Source of the DNA: Cellulomonas sp. Y8
GTDB taxonomy: Bacteria > Actinomycetota > Actinomycetes > Actinomycetales > Cellulomonadaceae
Length of the DNA: 64,000 nt
Direction of reading: 5' to 3'
Assembly (NCBI RefSeq): GCF_008033115.1
Contig: NZ_CP041203.1
Span: forward strand, 1,116,001-1,180,000
Part shown: positions 37,878 through 47,967 of the stretch, one piece after another
How the letters are laid out: every line of letters starts with the position of its first letter
Numbering within the stretch: position 1 is the first letter of the stretch
The notes under the pieces: model-generated
The model's database searches: none
Seen by the model: the letters and a program-made list of their open reading frames with translations, nothing else
What the model was told of the DNA's origin: nothing
Position numbers and translations under genes: made by a program

Positions 37878-39247
37878 GGGACCACCACCGCGTCCGGGGC
37901 CTCGTCGACGGGGAGCTGCACCACGATCCCGCCGAACCGCGCCTCCGCCGCGCGCAGCCGACGCCCGTCGATCCGCACCTCGCCCGCGAGCACCTCCGGC
38001 GAGGCGGTCGTCCCGTCCTCGTACTGCGCGGTGTACCCGCCGGTGAACGACTCGTTGTACAGACCCACCGGCCGGCCCGCGGCGTCCGTCACCCACCCGG
38101 CGCACCAGGCGCACACGTGGCCCGCGTACCGCTCGAAGAACGGCTCGCGCGTCCCGCACAGCGGGCAGACCTGGTCCCCGGGCGTCCCCGGCACCCCGGG
38201 TCCGCCCTGCGCCGTCGCCCTGCCGAGCGCGCCCAGGCGTCGCCCCGCGAGCCCGGGCCAGCCGTGCACCGCACGCGCCCACACCCTCGGCACCGCACCG
38301 CCGCCGTACCGCGCCCCCAGCAGCGCCCCGGCGATCGCGGCGACCGTGTCCGTGTCGCCGCCGATCCGCACCGCCGCGGCCAGCGCCAGCGGCAGGTGCA
38401 CGCTCCCGGGCACCTCCACCCCTTCGGGCAGGGGTGGCAGCGACCGGACCACCGCGTGCCACGCCGCCTGGAGCGCGGTCACGGTGAACCCGTTCGCGCG
38501 CAGGTCCGCCGCAGGACGCGGCGACGCCGCGTCGTCCAGCCAGCTCCGCCACACGTCGCGGCGCTCCGGCGGCAGCAGGTCCAGCCCGGCGTGCACGTCC
38601 AGGCGCCGCTCCCCGACCGCCAGCCGCACCGCCTCCGACCACAGCACGCACGAGTCGCCCGCCAGCGGGTCCGGGTGGGTCAGCTCGGCGACCGCGCGCG
38701 CCGCCGCGGCCGTCGCGTCGCGGTCGTCCAGCGCCACCAGGCCCACCACACCCGTCCGCATCAGCGCGCCGTTGCCCGCCGTGCGCCCCGTCGCCGCGTG
38801 CAGCTCCGCGGCCGCCGCCCGCAGCCGGGCGGCCGGCCGGCCCGTGCGCCGACCCGCACCCGCGAGCACCGCCGCCGTCTGCGTCCCGACGTCGCTCGCG
38901 CCACCCGTCCGCCAGCCCTCGAACCCCGCGGCGACCTCGTCCAGCTCCTCCTCCGTGCGCAGCCCGCCTCCGCGCGCCGCCACCCGAGCCACCACGACCG
39001 ACATCTGCGTGTCGTCGCTCCACTCGCCCGGTGCGTACGGGCCGAGCCCGCCGCCCCGCATCTCCGGCAGCTCCCCGGGCGCCGGAGGCGCCGTGAACTC
39101 GTACGGCACCCCGAGCGCGTCGCCCGCCGCCTGGGCGAGCAGCACGCCGGAGGCGCGGTCGAGCACGCCGCGGTCGAGAGGGCGGGGGCCGGGGGCCGTC
39201 GCGGGCTCCGTCTCGGCGGCGGTCGGGCGCAGGGACTGGTCGGGCAC
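37874..39247 (-). CDS. ADP-ribosylglycohydrolase with C-terminal zinc-binding domain
   Basis: A 457-residue protein. Residues 25-340 are an ADP-ribosyl-glycohydrolase (DraG/ARH-like) helical fold: [32 protein letters not shown] (metal-binding DDT) and [20 protein letters not shown] (second metal site). Residues 365-390 carry a four-cysteine knuckle ([11 protein letters not shown] and [10 protein letters not shown]), followed by a small beta-rich domain to the end. The enzyme should remove ADP-ribose from proteins or small molecules. The zinc domain may direct it to a target; I do not know this pairing as a standard architecture. GTG start; coupled to truA. Confidence 0.85.
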   Translation of the reverse strand: MPDQSLRPTAAETEPATAPGPRPLDRGVLDRASGVLLAQAAGDALGVPYEFTAPPAPGELPEMRGGGLGPYAPGEWSDDTQMSVVVARVAARGGGLRTEEELDEVAAGFEGWRTGGASDVGTQTAAVLAGAGRRTGRPAARLRAAAAELHAATGRTAGNGALMRTGVVGLVALDDRDATAAAARAVAELTHPDPLAGDSCVLWSEAVRLAVGERRLDVHAGLDLLPPERRDVWRSWLDDAASPRPAADLRANGFTVTALQAAWHAVVRSLPPLPEGVEVPGSVHLPLALAAAVRIGGDTDTVAAIAGALLGARYGGGAVPRVWARAVHGWPGLAGRRLGALGRATAQGGPGVPGTPGDQVCPLCGTREPFFERYAGHVCAWCAGWVTDAAGRPVGLYNESFTGGYTAQYEDGTTASPEVLAGEVRIDGRRLRAAEARFGGIVVQLPVDEAPDAVVVP

Positions 39248-39278
39248 GCCCCCGAGGGTACGGGCCGGGTGCCTGCTC

Positions 39279-39284
39279 TACCGT
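39279..39284 (+). promoter_or_regulatory. Candidate -10 box of the ROK kinase gene (leaderless)
   Basis: TACCGT ends 6 nt before the GTG at 39291. Confidence 0.45.
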
Positions 39285-39290
39285 GGTCCG

Positions 39291-40064
39291 GTGCCCACGC
39301 CCGACCCCGCCCCGTACACCCTCGCCGTCGACTGCGGGGGCGGCGGCATCAAGGCCTCCGTCCTCGACACCTCGGGCACCCTGCACGCCCCGGCCGTCCG
39401 CGTGCCCACCCCGTACCCCCTGCCGCCCTCGCGGCTCGTCGACACCATCGCCGACATCGCCGACCGGCTCCCGCCGTTCCAGCGGGCCACCGTCGGCATG
39501 CCCGGCATGATCCGGCACGGCGTCGTCGTGGCCACCCCGCACTACGTCACCCGGTCCGGGCCGCACACCCGCGTCGACCCCGAGCTCGTCGAGGCCTGGT
39601 CCGGCTGCGACATCCGCGCCGCCGTCTCCCAGCGCCTCGGCGTCCCCGCCCTCGTCCTCAACGACGCCGAGGTGCACGGTGCGGGCGTCGTCTCCGGTAC
39701 GGGGGTCGAGCTCGTCCTGACGCTGGGCACGGGGCTCGGCTCCGCCCTGTTCGACGGCGGCCGGCTCGCCCCGCACCTCGAGTGGTCCCACGCCCCCGTG
39801 CGCCGGCTGACCACCTACGACGAGTACATCGGGCAGATCCAGCGCGCCCGGCTCGGCGACGGCCTGTGGTCCCGCCGCGTCCGCCAGGTCGTCGAGGGCC
39901 TGCGGCCCGTCGTCCTGTGGGACCGGCTCTACCTCGGCGGCGGGAACTCCCGGCAGATCACCCCGCAGGTGCTCGCCCGGCTCGGCGACGACGTCGTCGT
40001 CGTGCCGAACCAGGCGGGCATCGTCGGCGGCGTGCGGGCCTGGCAGCTGGGCGGCGACGCCTGA
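39291..40064 (+). CDS. ROK-family sugar kinase-like protein
   Basis: A 257-residue ASKHA-fold protein. [16 protein letters not shown] is the first phosphate loop, [11 protein letters not shown] the catalytic Asp region and [17 protein letters not shown] the second phosphate loop. Its length and lack of the ROK zinc motif resemble the polyphosphate/ATP glucokinase (PpgK) subgroup, but the substrate is not certain. It starts with GTG, probably leaderless. It is divergent from the ADP-ribosylglycohydrolase and convergent with the VOC gene. Confidence 0.85.
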   Translation: MPTPDPAPYTLAVDCGGGGIKASVLDTSGTLHAPAVRVPTPYPLPPSRLVDTIADIADRLPPFQRATVGMPGMIRHGVVVATPHYVTRSGPHTRVDPELVEAWSGCDIRAAVSQRLGVPALVLNDAEVHGAGVVSGTGVELVLTLGTGLGSALFDGGRLAPHLEWSHAPVRRLTTYDEYIGQIQRARLGDGLWSRRVRQVVEGLRPVVLWDRLYLGGGNSRQITPQVLARLGDDVVVVPNQAGIVGGVRAWQLGGDA

Positions 40065-40089
40065 CCGCACCCGGCTGCGCCTCGTCCGC

Positions 40090-40521
40090 CTAGCCCGCGT
40101 ACGGCACCGCGACGTCGAGCACCCAGGTGACCCCGAAGCGGTCCCGCACCATCCCGTACAGCGGTGCCCAGCCGGACGGCCCCAGCGGGACCACCACCGC
40201 GGCCCCCGCCGCGTGCTCCGCGAGGCGCTCCCAGAGCGCGGCGATCTCCTCCGTCGATTCCCCGCGCACCGACACGTAGAACGCGTCCGTGCCCGGATCC
40301 CAGGGGCGCGAGCCCGGGACGTCGAACGCCATCACGTGGAACCCGTCCGCCGCCCGGACCTCGCCCCAGATCACATGGTCCGCCTCCGCAGGATCCACGA
40401 TGGCGCCCGCGTCGGCGTACGTGGCGATGTTCAGCGACCCGCCGAACACCTCCCGGTAGTGCTCCAGCGCGGCGCGGGCGTCGCCTCGGAAGTTCAGGTG
40501 GGTCGTGGTCGTGACGGCCAT
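40090..40521 (-). CDS. VOC-family (PhnB/glyoxalase-like) protein
   Basis: A 143-residue protein of the vicinal oxygen chelate superfamily, PhnB type: [20 protein letters not shown] at the start and [11 protein letters not shown] at the end are diagnostic. Substrate unknown. It is divergent from a WYL/YafY regulator, 107 nt between starts, an arrangement in which the regulator usually controls the VOC gene. Confidence 0.87.
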   Translation of the reverse strand: MAVTTTTHLNFRGDARAALEHYREVFGGSLNIATYADAGAIVDPAEADHVIWGEVRAADGFHVMAFDVPGSRPWDPGTDAFYVSVRGESTEEIAALWERLAEHAAGAAVVVPLGPSGWAPLYGMVRDRFGVTWVLDVAVPYAG

Positions 40522-40628
40522 GGTGGCTCCTCGGTCGAGGGGGTGCACCGGCCGGTCGACCGGTGCGTGCCCACTCTCACGGCCCATCCGGACAAGTCGT
40601 GTCCGGAAGACGTGGGCACACTGGCGAC

Positions 40629-41645
40629 GTGCCCACGACCGCGCCCCGGCTGCTCGCCCTGCTGTCGCTGCTGCAGACCCGCCGCGACTGGCCCGCCGCC
40701 CTGCTCGCCGACAGGCTCGACGTGACCGACCGCACCGTGCGGCGTGACGTCGACCGGCTGCGCGAGCTCGGCTACCCGATCACCAGCACCCGCGGGCGCG
40801 AGGGCGGCTACCGTCTCGACGCGGGCGCCCGCCTCCCCCCGCTGCTGTTCGACGACGAGCAGGCCGTCGCCCTGACCCTCGCGCTGCGCGCCGCTGCCGC
40901 CTCGGGGGCGGGCATCGGGGAGGCGGCCGAACGCGCGCTCCGGACCGTGCGGCAGGTCCTTCCCTCGCGGCTCGCGCACCGGGTCGACGCCGTGCCGGTC
41001 ACCGTCGTCGCGGGACCGGGTTCCCCGGTGGTGGACCCGGCTGTCCTCACCACGATCGGCGCGGCCGTGCGGGCGCGGGAGGTGCTGCGGTTCGGGTACG
41101 TCCGCCCGGCGCAGGCAGGGGCCGGCGCCGGCGCGACTCCCGACGCCGACGCGCCGACCCGGCGCGTCGAGCCGCACCACGTCGTCGCGCGGGCCGGCCG
41201 CTGGTACCTCGTCGCCTGGGATCTCGACGTCGGCGACTGGCGGGTGTTCCGAGCCGACCGCCTCCGACCGCGCACGCCCGGCGGGGCACGGTTCGACCCG
41301 CGGGAGCTCCCGGGTGGGGACGTCGAGGCCTTCGTCGCCGCGCGGTTCCGCGGCGCTGCCACGATGGACGGCGCCTGGCCGTGCCGTGGGACGGTCGTCC
41401 TCGCCGCCGATGCCTCGGACGTCGCGCCGTTCGTGACGGACGGGGTCGTCGAGGACGTGGGCGGAGGGCGGTGCCGCGTCACGCTGGGGTCGTGGTCGTG
41501 GGTCGCGCTGGCCGCGGCCGTCGCGCGGTTCGACGTCGCGGTGCTCCAGGTCGAGCCGCCGGAGCTCGCCGGCGCCTGCGCCGTGCTGGCCGACCGGTTC
41601 GCCCGGGTCGCCGCGACCTCGGACCGCCCGGGGACGCCTGGCTGA
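40629..41645 (+). CDS. YafY-type HTH regulator with WYL domain
   Basis: A 338-residue regulator with an N-terminal HTH_11 winged helix (RLLALLSLLQTRRDWPAALL, then VTDRTVRRDVDRLRELGYPI), a central region, a WYL-type domain (RRVEPHHVVARAGRWYLVAW; RVFRADRLRP) and a C-terminal extension. WYL domains bind ligands or nucleic acid ends; the effector here is unknown. The GTG start at 40629 has a CACACT hexamer 6 nt upstream. It probably controls the divergent VOC gene. Confidence 0.9.
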   Translation: MPTTAPRLLALLSLLQTRRDWPAALLADRLDVTDRTVRRDVDRLRELGYPITSTRGREGGYRLDAGARLPPLLFDDEQAVALTLALRAAAASGAGIGEAAERALRTVRQVLPSRLAHRVDAVPVTVVAGPGSPVVDPAVLTTIGAAVRAREVLRFGYVRPAQAGAGAGATPDADAPTRRVEPHHVVARAGRWYLVAWDLDVGDWRVFRADRLRPRTPGGARFDPRELPGGDVEAFVAARFRGAATMDGAWPCRGTVVLAADASDVAPFVTDGVVEDVGGGRCRVTLGSWSWVALAAAVARFDVAVLQVEPPELAGACAVLADRFARVAATSDRPGTPG

Positions 41646-41768
41646 TCTCCTGCACGGTCGTGCTCCTCGAACGACGCTGACGTCGGCGCGGCACCGACCC
41701 ACGCCGACGCGACCACCGGTGCGATGTCCACGACACCTCCCCCGGACTGCACACCGGGTACGCCCCGC

Positions 41769-43406
41769 TCAGAAGGGCAGCGGTGGGTCCGGCGGGTGTG
41801 GCGGTGCGCCGAGGTGGAGGGTGGGTTCGTCGGTGCCGGGTCTGACGCGGAAGGCGTGGCCGGTCGGGGTGCGCCAGATGAACTCGCCGGCGGTGGGTTG
41901 GTGGACGCGCAGGATGCCGGCGGTCTTGAGCCGGTGGTGGGTGCGGCACAGCGGCCCGAGGTTGTGGGCGCAGGTGGTGCCCAGCGGTCGGGTTGGTGTG
42001 CCGTCGGCGGGTGGGTGGTAGGCGCGGGTGTGGTCGAGGTCGCAGCGGGTGGCGGGCACGGGGCAGCCGGGTGCGGTGCAGTACTTGTCGCGGTGCCGGA
42101 CGTGGTCGGCCAGGGCGGCCGGCGGCCGATAGGTGGTGCGTCCGACGTCCAGGACGGTCCCGGACAGCGGGTCGGTCACGACGCGCTGCCAGGTCGATCC
42201 GAGGTCCAGGGCCATCGCCCGGGCCTGCTGGGCGTCGATCGGGCCGTACCCGGCGAGGTCACCGGGTGCGTCGTCGGCGCCGAGCAGCGTGCCCAGGGAC
42301 ATCGTCAGGTGGACCACGGTCCGCGGGCCGGCCTCGCGGCCGTCCCGAGGGCGGGCGGCCACGAGGTCCGCCGGCGCGGGCGCGACCTCCGCCCGCGTGG
42401 GCGCGACACCCGCCGGCGCGGCAGCCTCCGCCTGTGCGGGCTCCGCGTCGGAGCCGGCGACCAGCCCGAAGGCGTCGTGGTGCTCGTGGGCGCCGTCGCG
42501 GTGCGAGGGCGCCACGGTGCCGCCGGCCGCGGCCGGGTGCGCCGTGCGTCCGAGGACCCGGTCCAGGAGCTCGTCCGCGCGCAGCTGGTCCAGGGTCCGC
42601 GGGTCGCCGGCGTGCCGGGACCGGCGGGCCAGGGCGTCCAGCATCCCGTCGAGCCGCACGGCGTCCGCCGCGGGCAGCACGGCCCACAGCCCAGCCATGC
42701 CGTCCTGCAGGATCCGCGGCCGGGACACGGTCCGCGCGGCGCGGGCGGTGCGGTGCCGGTCGGCGGCCCCGTCGGGGTCGACCCGGTTCAACGCCCGGGC
42801 GACGTCGGCACGGACCTGCTTGACCGACCGGCCCGCGACCCGCGGCAGGACCTCGGCCTCGACCGCGGCCGCGACGTGCGCGGGCTCGTCCCCGGCGCCC
42901 TGCACGATCGCGCGCGCCTTGGCCGGTTCGATCCGCCCGTCGGCCAGGGCGGCACCGGTGTCCGCCAGGGCACCGGCGTAGGCGCGGCCCTCACGGATCA
43001 GCAGCTTGGCCTCGCCCGGGGACACCAGCAGCCGCGCGGACAGGTCGGCCGCGGCCAGGTCGGCGTGCACGAACGCGGTGCCCTCGGGCAGCGACCGGCA
43101 CACCGCCGCCAGGTCCGGGTGCCGCAGGTCCGGGTGCCGGGCCAGCGCCGCCGCGGCGGCGGCCTCGAGGGCGTGCGCACGCGCCGCGACCCGCCGGGCC
43201 TGCACGACCACCTCGGGCAGCTCGAACGACGGCAACGCCCCCAGGTCGAGGGCCTCCAGCTCCGCCAGCAACCCCGGACCCGCCGCCATCGCGTCCAACC
43301 GCTCACCGAGCCCCTCACCCGCAGCCGGCGCACCCGCGACCACCGCAGCACCACGGCCACGGTCGTCGGGGTCGGGCGCGATACGCCCCAGCGGGTCATC
43401 AGGCAT
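41769..43406 (-). CDS. DUF222-HNH endonuclease-like protein (13E12 repeat type)
   Basis: A 545-residue protein. The N-terminal 350 residues are the helical, Ala/Arg-rich DUF222 domain (LLVSPGEAKLLIREGRAYAG; DGRIEPAKARAIVQGAGDEP). The C-terminus is an HNH nuclease domain: YCTAPGCPVPATRCDLDHT, then NLGPLCRTHHRLK, with zinc cysteines and the HNH residues intact. Such genes occur in many copies in actinobacteria and have been treated as repeat-family or mobile-like elements; function is unproven. No flanking repeats are visible here. Confidence 0.9.
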   Translation of the reverse strand: MPDDPLGRIAPDPDDRGRGAAVVAGAPAAGEGLGERLDAMAAGPGLLAELEALDLGALPSFELPEVVVQARRVAARAHALEAAAAAALARHPDLRHPDLAAVCRSLPEGTAFVHADLAAADLSARLLVSPGEAKLLIREGRAYAGALADTGAALADGRIEPAKARAIVQGAGDEPAHVAAAVEAEVLPRVAGRSVKQVRADVARALNRVDPDGAADRHRTARAARTVSRPRILQDGMAGLWAVLPAADAVRLDGMLDALARRSRHAGDPRTLDQLRADELLDRVLGRTAHPAAAGGTVAPSHRDGAHEHHDAFGLVAGSDAEPAQAEAAAPAGVAPTRAEVAPAPADLVAARPRDGREAGPRTVVHLTMSLGTLLGADDAPGDLAGYGPIDAQQARAMALDLGSTWQRVVTDPLSGTVLDVGRTTYRPPAALADHVRHRDKYCTAPGCPVPATRCDLDHTRAYHPPADGTPTRPLGTTCAHNLGPLCRTHHRLKTAGILRVHQPTAGEFIWRTPTGHAFRVRPGTDEPTLHLGAPPHPPDPPLPF

Positions 43407-43478
43407 ACAGCCACGCTACGAACCGACACCGCCCCGCCACCGCCCCACCCGGACCGTCCTGGGGACGACGGCACGGCC

Positions 43479-44219
43479 TCACGCCTGTGGACGACTCGGC
43501 ACCCGCTCACCGAGCGCCGACACCGCGTCCACGGCCCCCAGCACCGCCCGCGTGAACCCGACGGGCGCCGTCAGCGACACCAGATGCGTCGCCCCCGGCA
43601 CGACGACGAGCCGCCCGTCCCGGCAGGCGCGCAGGAACCGGCGCTCCTCGCCCCGGAAGTGGTCGTACCGCCCGTTCACCAGCCACACCGGCGCCTCGAC
43701 CCGCGCGAGGTCCTCGACGGGCGTCGCGGCCCGCATGGCGCGCAGCACGTCGTCCATCACGTCGAGCGCGAACCCGCCCGCGGCGACGTCCGCCGCCGCG
43801 GACGGCGACAGCACCCGCTCGACCATCCCCTGGTTCAGCCCCGCGCCCGCGTCCGGCAGTCGCGCGATCCCCCGGGCGAGCAGGGCCCACCCGTCGACGA
43901 GCGCCACGAGCGGCCGGGTCGAGCACGCGGCCGCGACGAGCCCCGCCACCTGGTCCGGCCGCCGCGCCGCGTGCGTGATCCCGACGTACCCGCCGAGCGA
44001 CAACCCGACGACGAGCGCGCGCCCGCCGACGGCGTCCACCCCGTCGGCGACGGCGGAGACCGCCCCGTCGAGCGTGAACCGCTCCCCCCGCCGCTCCCCG
44101 TGGCCCGGCAGGTCGACGGCGAGCGACCGGACCCCGTACGCCCGCAGCGCCTCGACCTGGGCGCGCCACATCGTGCGCGACGTGCGCAGCCCGTGCACGA
44201 GCACCACGGGGACCGTCAT
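43479..44219 (-). CDS. Alpha/beta-hydrolase
   Basis: A 246-residue alpha/beta-hydrolase fold with the full triad: VVGLSLGGYVG (nucleophile Ser), LVNGRYDHFRG (Asp) and PGATHLVS (His). The oxyanion motif VHGLRTSRTMW is near the N-terminus. The substrate is unknown. I chose the ATG at 44219 (MTVPVVLVHG), where the fold begins; a longer in-frame ATG adds 23 poor residues. It follows the rplQ terminator and precedes the DUF222-HNH gene on the same strand. Confidence 0.85.
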   Translation of the reverse strand: MTVPVVLVHGLRTSRTMWRAQVEALRAYGVRSLAVDLPGHGERRGERFTLDGAVSAVADGVDAVGGRALVVGLSLGGYVGITHAARRPDQVAGLVAAACSTRPLVALVDGWALLARGIARLPDAGAGLNQGMVERVLSPSAAADVAAGGFALDVMDDVLRAMRAATPVEDLARVEAPVWLVNGRYDHFRGEERRFLRACRDGRLVVVPGATHLVSLTAPVGFTRAVLGAVDAVSALGERVPSRPQA

Positions 44220-44288
44220 GCCCGCCACGCTACCCATGCCGTCCGCGGCAGCACCCGACCCGGCTCGAACCGGCCCGTCGCGGCACAC

Positions 44289-44338
44289 GGGAGGGCCCGG
44301 GCCCCGCGAGCGTCTGCTCGCGCGACCCGGGCCCTCCC
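44289..44338 (-). terminator. rplQ (alpha operon) terminator
   Basis: Outer 13-bp stem 44289-44301 with 44326-44338, and an inner GCGAGC/GCTCGC stem, just past the rplQ stop at 44354. Confidence 0.85.
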
Positions 44339-44353
44339 GGTGCTGACGTCAGG

Positions 44354-44890
44354 TCAGGCCTTGTCGGCCTCGTCCTTGGTGTCGGCGGCCTCGGCCTCGG
44401 GGGCGTCGGTCGCGGTCTCCTCGACCGTGGTCTCCTCGGCGGGGGTCTCCTCCGCCGGGGCCTCCTCGGCCTTCGGCGCCGCCTTCTGCGCGGCCTTGGT
44501 CGCCTCGCGGACGACGGCCTGCTTCGGGGAGACGGGCTCGAGCACGAGCTCGATCACGGCCATCGGCGCGTTGTCACCCTTGCGGGGGCCGATCTTCGTG
44601 ATGCGGGTGTAGCCACCCTGGCGCTCGGCCATCTGCGGGGCGATCTCCACGAAGAGCTCGTGGACGACCGACTTGTCGCGGACGACGGTGAGGACGCGGC
44701 GGCGGGCGTGCAGGTCGCCGCGCTTGGCGAACGTCACCAGGCGCTCGGCGAGCGGGCGCAGGCGCTTGGCCTTGGCCTCGGTCGTCGTGATGCGCTTGTG
44801 CTCGAACAGCGAGGTGGCCAGGTTGGCCAGGATCAGCCGCTCGTGCGCCGGGCCGCCACCGAGCCGGGGACCCTTGGTGGGCGTAGGCAT
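44354..44890 (-). CDS. rplQ: 50S ribosomal protein L17
   Basis: A 178-residue L17. [20 protein letters not shown] and [20 protein letters not shown] mark the conserved core (1-120), which ends [17 protein letters not shown] 55-residue Ala/Glu/Thr-rich acidic tail follows, probably disordered. Last gene of the infA-rpmJ-rpsM-rpsK-rpoA-rplQ operon. Confidence 0.97.
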   Translation of the reverse strand: MPTPTKGPRLGGGPAHERLILANLATSLFEHKRITTTEAKAKRLRPLAERLVTFAKRGDLHARRRVLTVVRDKSVVHELFVEIAPQMAERQGGYTRITKIGPRKGDNAPMAVIELVLEPVSPKQAVVREATKAAQKAAPKAEEAPAEETPAEETTVEETATDAPEAEAADTKDEADKA

Positions 44891-44958
44891 GTCGTTACTC
44901 CTTGGTTCCAGTGATGGGCCGGCGGGTCACGCTCGTGCGCGTGCCCGCCTCCCCGGCA

Positions 44959-45969
44959 TCAGTACTGCTCGTCCTCGGTGAAGTCGCCCTCGTCGCCGTC
45001 GTAGTACGCGGCGGCGGTGGGGTCGAAGTCGAGCGGGCTGTCCTTGAGGGACAGGTTGAGCTCGGCCAGCTTCTCCTTGACCTCGGTGATCGACTTCGCA
45101 CCGAAGTTGCGGATGTCGAGCAGGTCGGCCTCGGAACGCGCCACGAGCTCGCCCACGGTGTGGATGCCCTCGCGCTTGAGGCAGTTGTACGACCGGATGG
45201 TCAGCTGCAGGTCCTCGATCGGCAGCGCCAGGTCGGCGGCCAGGGCCGCGTCGGTCGGCGACGGGCCGATCTCGATGCCCTCGGCCTCGACGTTCAGCTC
45301 GCGGGCGAGGCCGAACAGCTCCACCAGCGTCTTGCCGGCGGACGCCAGGGCGTCGCGCGGGCTGATCGCCGGCTTGGTCTCGACGTCGACGACGAGCTTG
45401 TCGAAGTCGGTGCGCTGCTCGACACGGGTCGCCTCGACCTTGTAGGTCACCTTGAGCACCGGCGAGTAGATCGAGTCGACCGGGATGCGGCCGATCTCGG
45501 CCTCGAACGACTTGTTCTGGTTGGCCGACACGTAGCCACGGCCGCGCTCGACGGTCAGCTCGATCTCGAGCTTGCCCTTCTCGTTCAGCGTGGCGAGGTG
45601 CAGGTCCGTGTTGTGGACCTCCACGCCGGCCGGCGGCACGATGTCCGCCGCGGTCACGTCACCCGCACCCTGCTTGCGCAGGTACATCACGACCGGCTCG
45701 TCGTTCTCCGAGGAGACGACGAGGTTCTTGATGTTGAGGATGATCTCGGTGACGTCCTCCTTGACGCCCGGCACCGTGCTGAACTCGTGCAGCACGCCGT
45801 CGATCCGGATGCTCGTCACGGCCGCGCCCGGGATGGACGACAGCAGGGTCCGGCGCAGGGAGTTGCCGAGCGTGTAGCCGAAGCCGGGCTCGAGCGGCTC
45901 GATGGAGAACCGCGAGCGGTACTCCGAGATGACCTCTTCGGTCAGGGTGGGGCGCTGTGCGATGAGCAC
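44959..45969 (-). CDS. rpoA: RNA polymerase alpha subunit
   Basis: A 336-residue alpha subunit. The N-terminal assembly domain opens [20 protein letters not shown] and contains [20 protein letters not shown]. The C-terminal domain (about 245-310; [20 protein letters not shown] and [15 protein letters not shown]) contacts UP elements and activators. The GTG start at 45969 is preceded by AGAGGAA; the longer in-frame extension upstream is not supported. Confidence 0.98.
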   Translation of the reverse strand: MLIAQRPTLTEEVISEYRSRFSIEPLEPGFGYTLGNSLRRTLLSSIPGAAVTSIRIDGVLHEFSTVPGVKEDVTEIILNIKNLVVSSENDEPVVMYLRKQGAGDVTAADIVPPAGVEVHNTDLHLATLNEKGKLEIELTVERGRGYVSANQNKSFEAEIGRIPVDSIYSPVLKVTYKVEATRVEQRTDFDKLVVDVETKPAISPRDALASAGKTLVELFGLARELNVEAEGIEIGPSPTDAALAADLALPIEDLQLTIRSYNCLKREGIHTVGELVARSEADLLDIRNFGAKSITEVKEKLAELNLSLKDSPLDFDPTAAAYYDGDEGDFTEDEQY

Positions 45970-46114
45970 TTCGGGGTTCCTCTCAGCGTGCGTCCGCCAT
46001 ATGACGCAGCGCAGGTACTCGCTGGGCGGCGCGGGTCTCGGTCCACCCGCGCGACCGGCCGGCACCGCCGCGGGCGGGGGATCGCTCCCCCGCCCGTGGC
46101 GGCCCGGCTACGGG

Positions 46115-46516
46115 TCAGACGCGGCGGCGCTTCGGCGGACGGCAGCCGTTGTGGGCCTGCGGCGTCACGTCCTGGATCGAGCCGACCTCGAGGCCGGCCG
46201 CGGTCAGGGAGCGGATCGCGGTCTCGCGACCGGAGCCCGGGCCCTTGACGAAGACGTCGACCTTCTTCATGCCGTGCTCGGCGGCCTTGCGCGCGGCGGC
46301 CTCGGCGGCCATGCCCGCGGCGTACGGGGTCGACTTGCGCGAGCCCTTGAAGCCCACGTCGCCGCCCGACGCCCAGGAGATCACGGCGCCGCTGGGGTCC
46401 GTGATCGAGATGATCGTGTTGTTGAAGGTGCTCTTGATGTGCGCCTGGCCGTGGGAGACGTTCTTCTTCTCCTTGCGGCGCGGCTTGCGCACGGAACTGC
46501 GGGTCTTGGGAGGCAT
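46115..46516 (-). CDS. rpsK: 30S ribosomal protein S11
   Basis: A 133-residue S11 of normal length: [40 protein letters not shown] and the C-terminal [11 protein letters not shown]. Part of the platform of the 30S subunit. Confidence 0.98.
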   Translation of the reverse strand: MPPKTRSSVRKPRRKEKKNVSHGQAHIKSTFNNTIISITDPSGAVISWASGGDVGFKGSRKSTPYAAGMAAEAAARKAAEHGMKKVDVFVKGPGSGRETAIRSLTAAGLEVGSIQDVTPQAHNGCRPPKRRRV

Positions 46517-46609
46517 GTGCTCGTTCTCTCTCGCTGCTGGTCGTGAGGTCGGTGCCCCGTCGCGGCGCGGGCGGCTGTCCGTGGACAGGCCCGGCGGGCC
46601 GCGGGCGGG

Positions 46610-46990
46610 TTACTTCCGGCCGGCCTTCTTCTTGCCGGCGACGGTGCGCTTCGGGCCCTTGCGGGTGCGCGCGTTGGTCTTGGTGCGCTGACCGCGCACC
46701 GGGAGGCCGCGGCGGTGACGCAGGCCCTCGTAGCTGCCGATCTCGACCTTGCGGCGGATGTCCGCGGCGACCTCACGGCGGAGGTCGCCCTCGAGCTTGA
46801 AGTTGCCCTCGAGGTAGTCACGGAGGGTGACGAGCTGGGAGTCGTCCAGGTCCTTGACGCGGGTGTCCGGGCTGATGCCGGTCGCGGCCAGGGTCTGCTG
46901 GGCGCGGGTACGGCCGACGCCGTAGATGTAGGTGAGCGCGATCTCGAGCCGCTTCTCGCGGGGGAGGTCGACGCCGACAAGACGTGCCAT
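46610..46990 (-). CDS. rpsM: 30S ribosomal protein S13
   Basis: A 126-residue S13: [59 protein letters not shown] and a lysine-rich tail. It contacts the head of the 30S subunit and the P-site tRNA. A 201-nt gap separates it from rpmJ, longer than elsewhere in this operon, with a small hairpin inside. Confidence 0.98.
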   Translation of the reverse strand: MARLVGVDLPREKRLEIALTYIYGVGRTRAQQTLAATGISPDTRVKDLDDSQLVTLRDYLEGNFKLEGDLRREVAADIRRKVEIGSYEGLRHRRGLPVRGQRTKTNARTRKGPKRTVAGKKKAGRK

Positions 46991-47055
46991 GTGCCTTTCG
47001 GCTCCTTGGACTTCGATCGGAGGTCTGCCGCACCGTCCTCCCGCGGGTCTGCGGG

Positions 47056-47075
47056 CCCCGGCCTCCGAGCCGGGG
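47056..47075 (-). other. Hairpin in the rpmJ-rpsM intercistronic gap
   Basis: A 7-bp perfect stem (CCCCGGC at 47056-47062 with GCCGGGG at 47069-47075) and a 6-nt loop. It may be an attenuator or processing site; role unproven. Confidence 0.3.
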
Positions 47076-47191
47076 GTTCACCGGTGGCGACCCGCCGTGG
47101 CGGGTGCGCTGCCGGTTCGGCGATGCGCTGGTGCCGGTCCGTCAGGATCCGGCGGCGGTGCTGCTCAGGTGCGTCCCGAGCGGCAGGGCGT

Positions 47192-47305
47192 TCAGCCCTG
47201 GCGCTGCTTGTGGCGCAGGTTCTCGCAGATCACCTGGACGCGACCGTGCCGGCGGATCACCTTGCACTTGTCGCAGATCTTCTTGACGCTGGGCTTGACC
47301 TTCAT
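47192..47305 (-). CDS. rpmJ: 50S ribosomal protein L36
   Basis: A 37-residue L36 of zinc-ribbon (C+) type: [20 protein letters not shown] with cysteines at 11 and 14, then Cys27 and His32. It ends RHKQRQG. Small but unmistakable. Confidence 0.97.
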   Translation of the reverse strand: MKVKPSVKKICDKCKVIRRHGRVQVICENLRHKQRQG

Positions 47306-47379
47306 GGCCTGTTCCTCCGCCGCCGATGCGCCGTGGTCCCTCGCGGGACGCAGGCCGACGGCGATGCTCGTTCGGTCGG

Positions 47380-47601
47380 TTACTTGTAGCGGTAGACGAT
47401 GCGCCCGCGGGACAGGTCGTACGGGCTCAGCTCGACCACCACCCGGTCCTCGGGGAGGATCCGGATGTAGTGCTGGCGCATCTTGCCCGAGATGTGGGCG
47501 AGCACCTTGTGACCGTTGGTGAGCTCCACGCGGAACATCGCGTTGGGGAGAGCCTCGATCACGCTGCCCTCGATCTCGATGACACCGTCCTTCTTCGCCA
47601 T
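47380..47601 (-). CDS. infA: Translation initiation factor IF-1
   Basis: A 73-residue single OB-fold protein: [40 protein letters not shown] and ending RGRIVYRYK. First gene of the alpha operon, with GGAGGAC as the ribosome binding site. In related genomes map normally lies just upstream; here the giant surface-protein gene intervenes. Confidence 0.98.
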   Translation of the reverse strand: MAKKDGVIEIEGSVIEALPNAMFRVELTNGHKVLAHISGKMRQHYIRILPEDRVVVELSPYDLSRGRIVYRYK

Positions 47602-47795
47602 GTCCTCCGCTAACTCTTGTCCTGAACTGCCGGTCCACGCCGTCGTCTCCCCCCGGCGGTGCCGACGGGTCCGGTGCGGACGTGGTGGACGTGCCCTGGT
47701 CCTGACGTCCGGCGACCGGCCCGCACGCGCGCGACCGCGGTGCGGTCGGCTCGGGCGGGACGTGCGACAGCGCGAGGGCGCACACCCAACGGACG

Positions 47796-47801
47796 ATCAT
47801 A
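47796..47801 (-). promoter_or_regulatory. Candidate -10 box of the infA operon
   Basis: TATGAT on the minus strand, near-consensus, about 195 nt before infA. The matching -35 position (TTCTCG) is poor. The rest of 47602-47877 shows no gene. Confidence 0.5.
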
Positions 47802-47877
47802 CGCCATCCGGCGGCGTCCGAGAAACGCGGTGCGGTCCGTCAAGCGGACGCGCCGGTGCCGGGCACGACGGGGTCAA

Positions 47878-47916
47878 CGCCCGTGGCGCGCGGGTTCTTC
47901 CCGCGCGCCACGGGCG
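47878..47916 (-). terminator. Terminator of the surface-protein gene
   Basis: A 17-bp perfect stem (47878-47894 with 47900-47916) and a TTCTT loop, about 50 nt past the stop codon at 47968. Confidence 0.85.
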
Positions 47917-47967
47917 CCTCGCCGCCCTCGTCGGTCCCGGTGCCGGCTCCGCCGTCCCGGGCCCTCG

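Noticed and set aside
34464..40064. A 1,866-codon open frame on the plus strand
   Set aside because: It is antisense to rplM, ABC-F, truA and the ADP-ribosylglycohydrolase and has Arg/Pro/Gly-rich shadow composition. Only its end (39291-40064, ROK kinase) is a real gene.
41769..43406. DUF222-HNH gene as part of a mobile element
   Set aside because: No terminal repeats, transposase or target duplication are visible; composition matches the neighbours.
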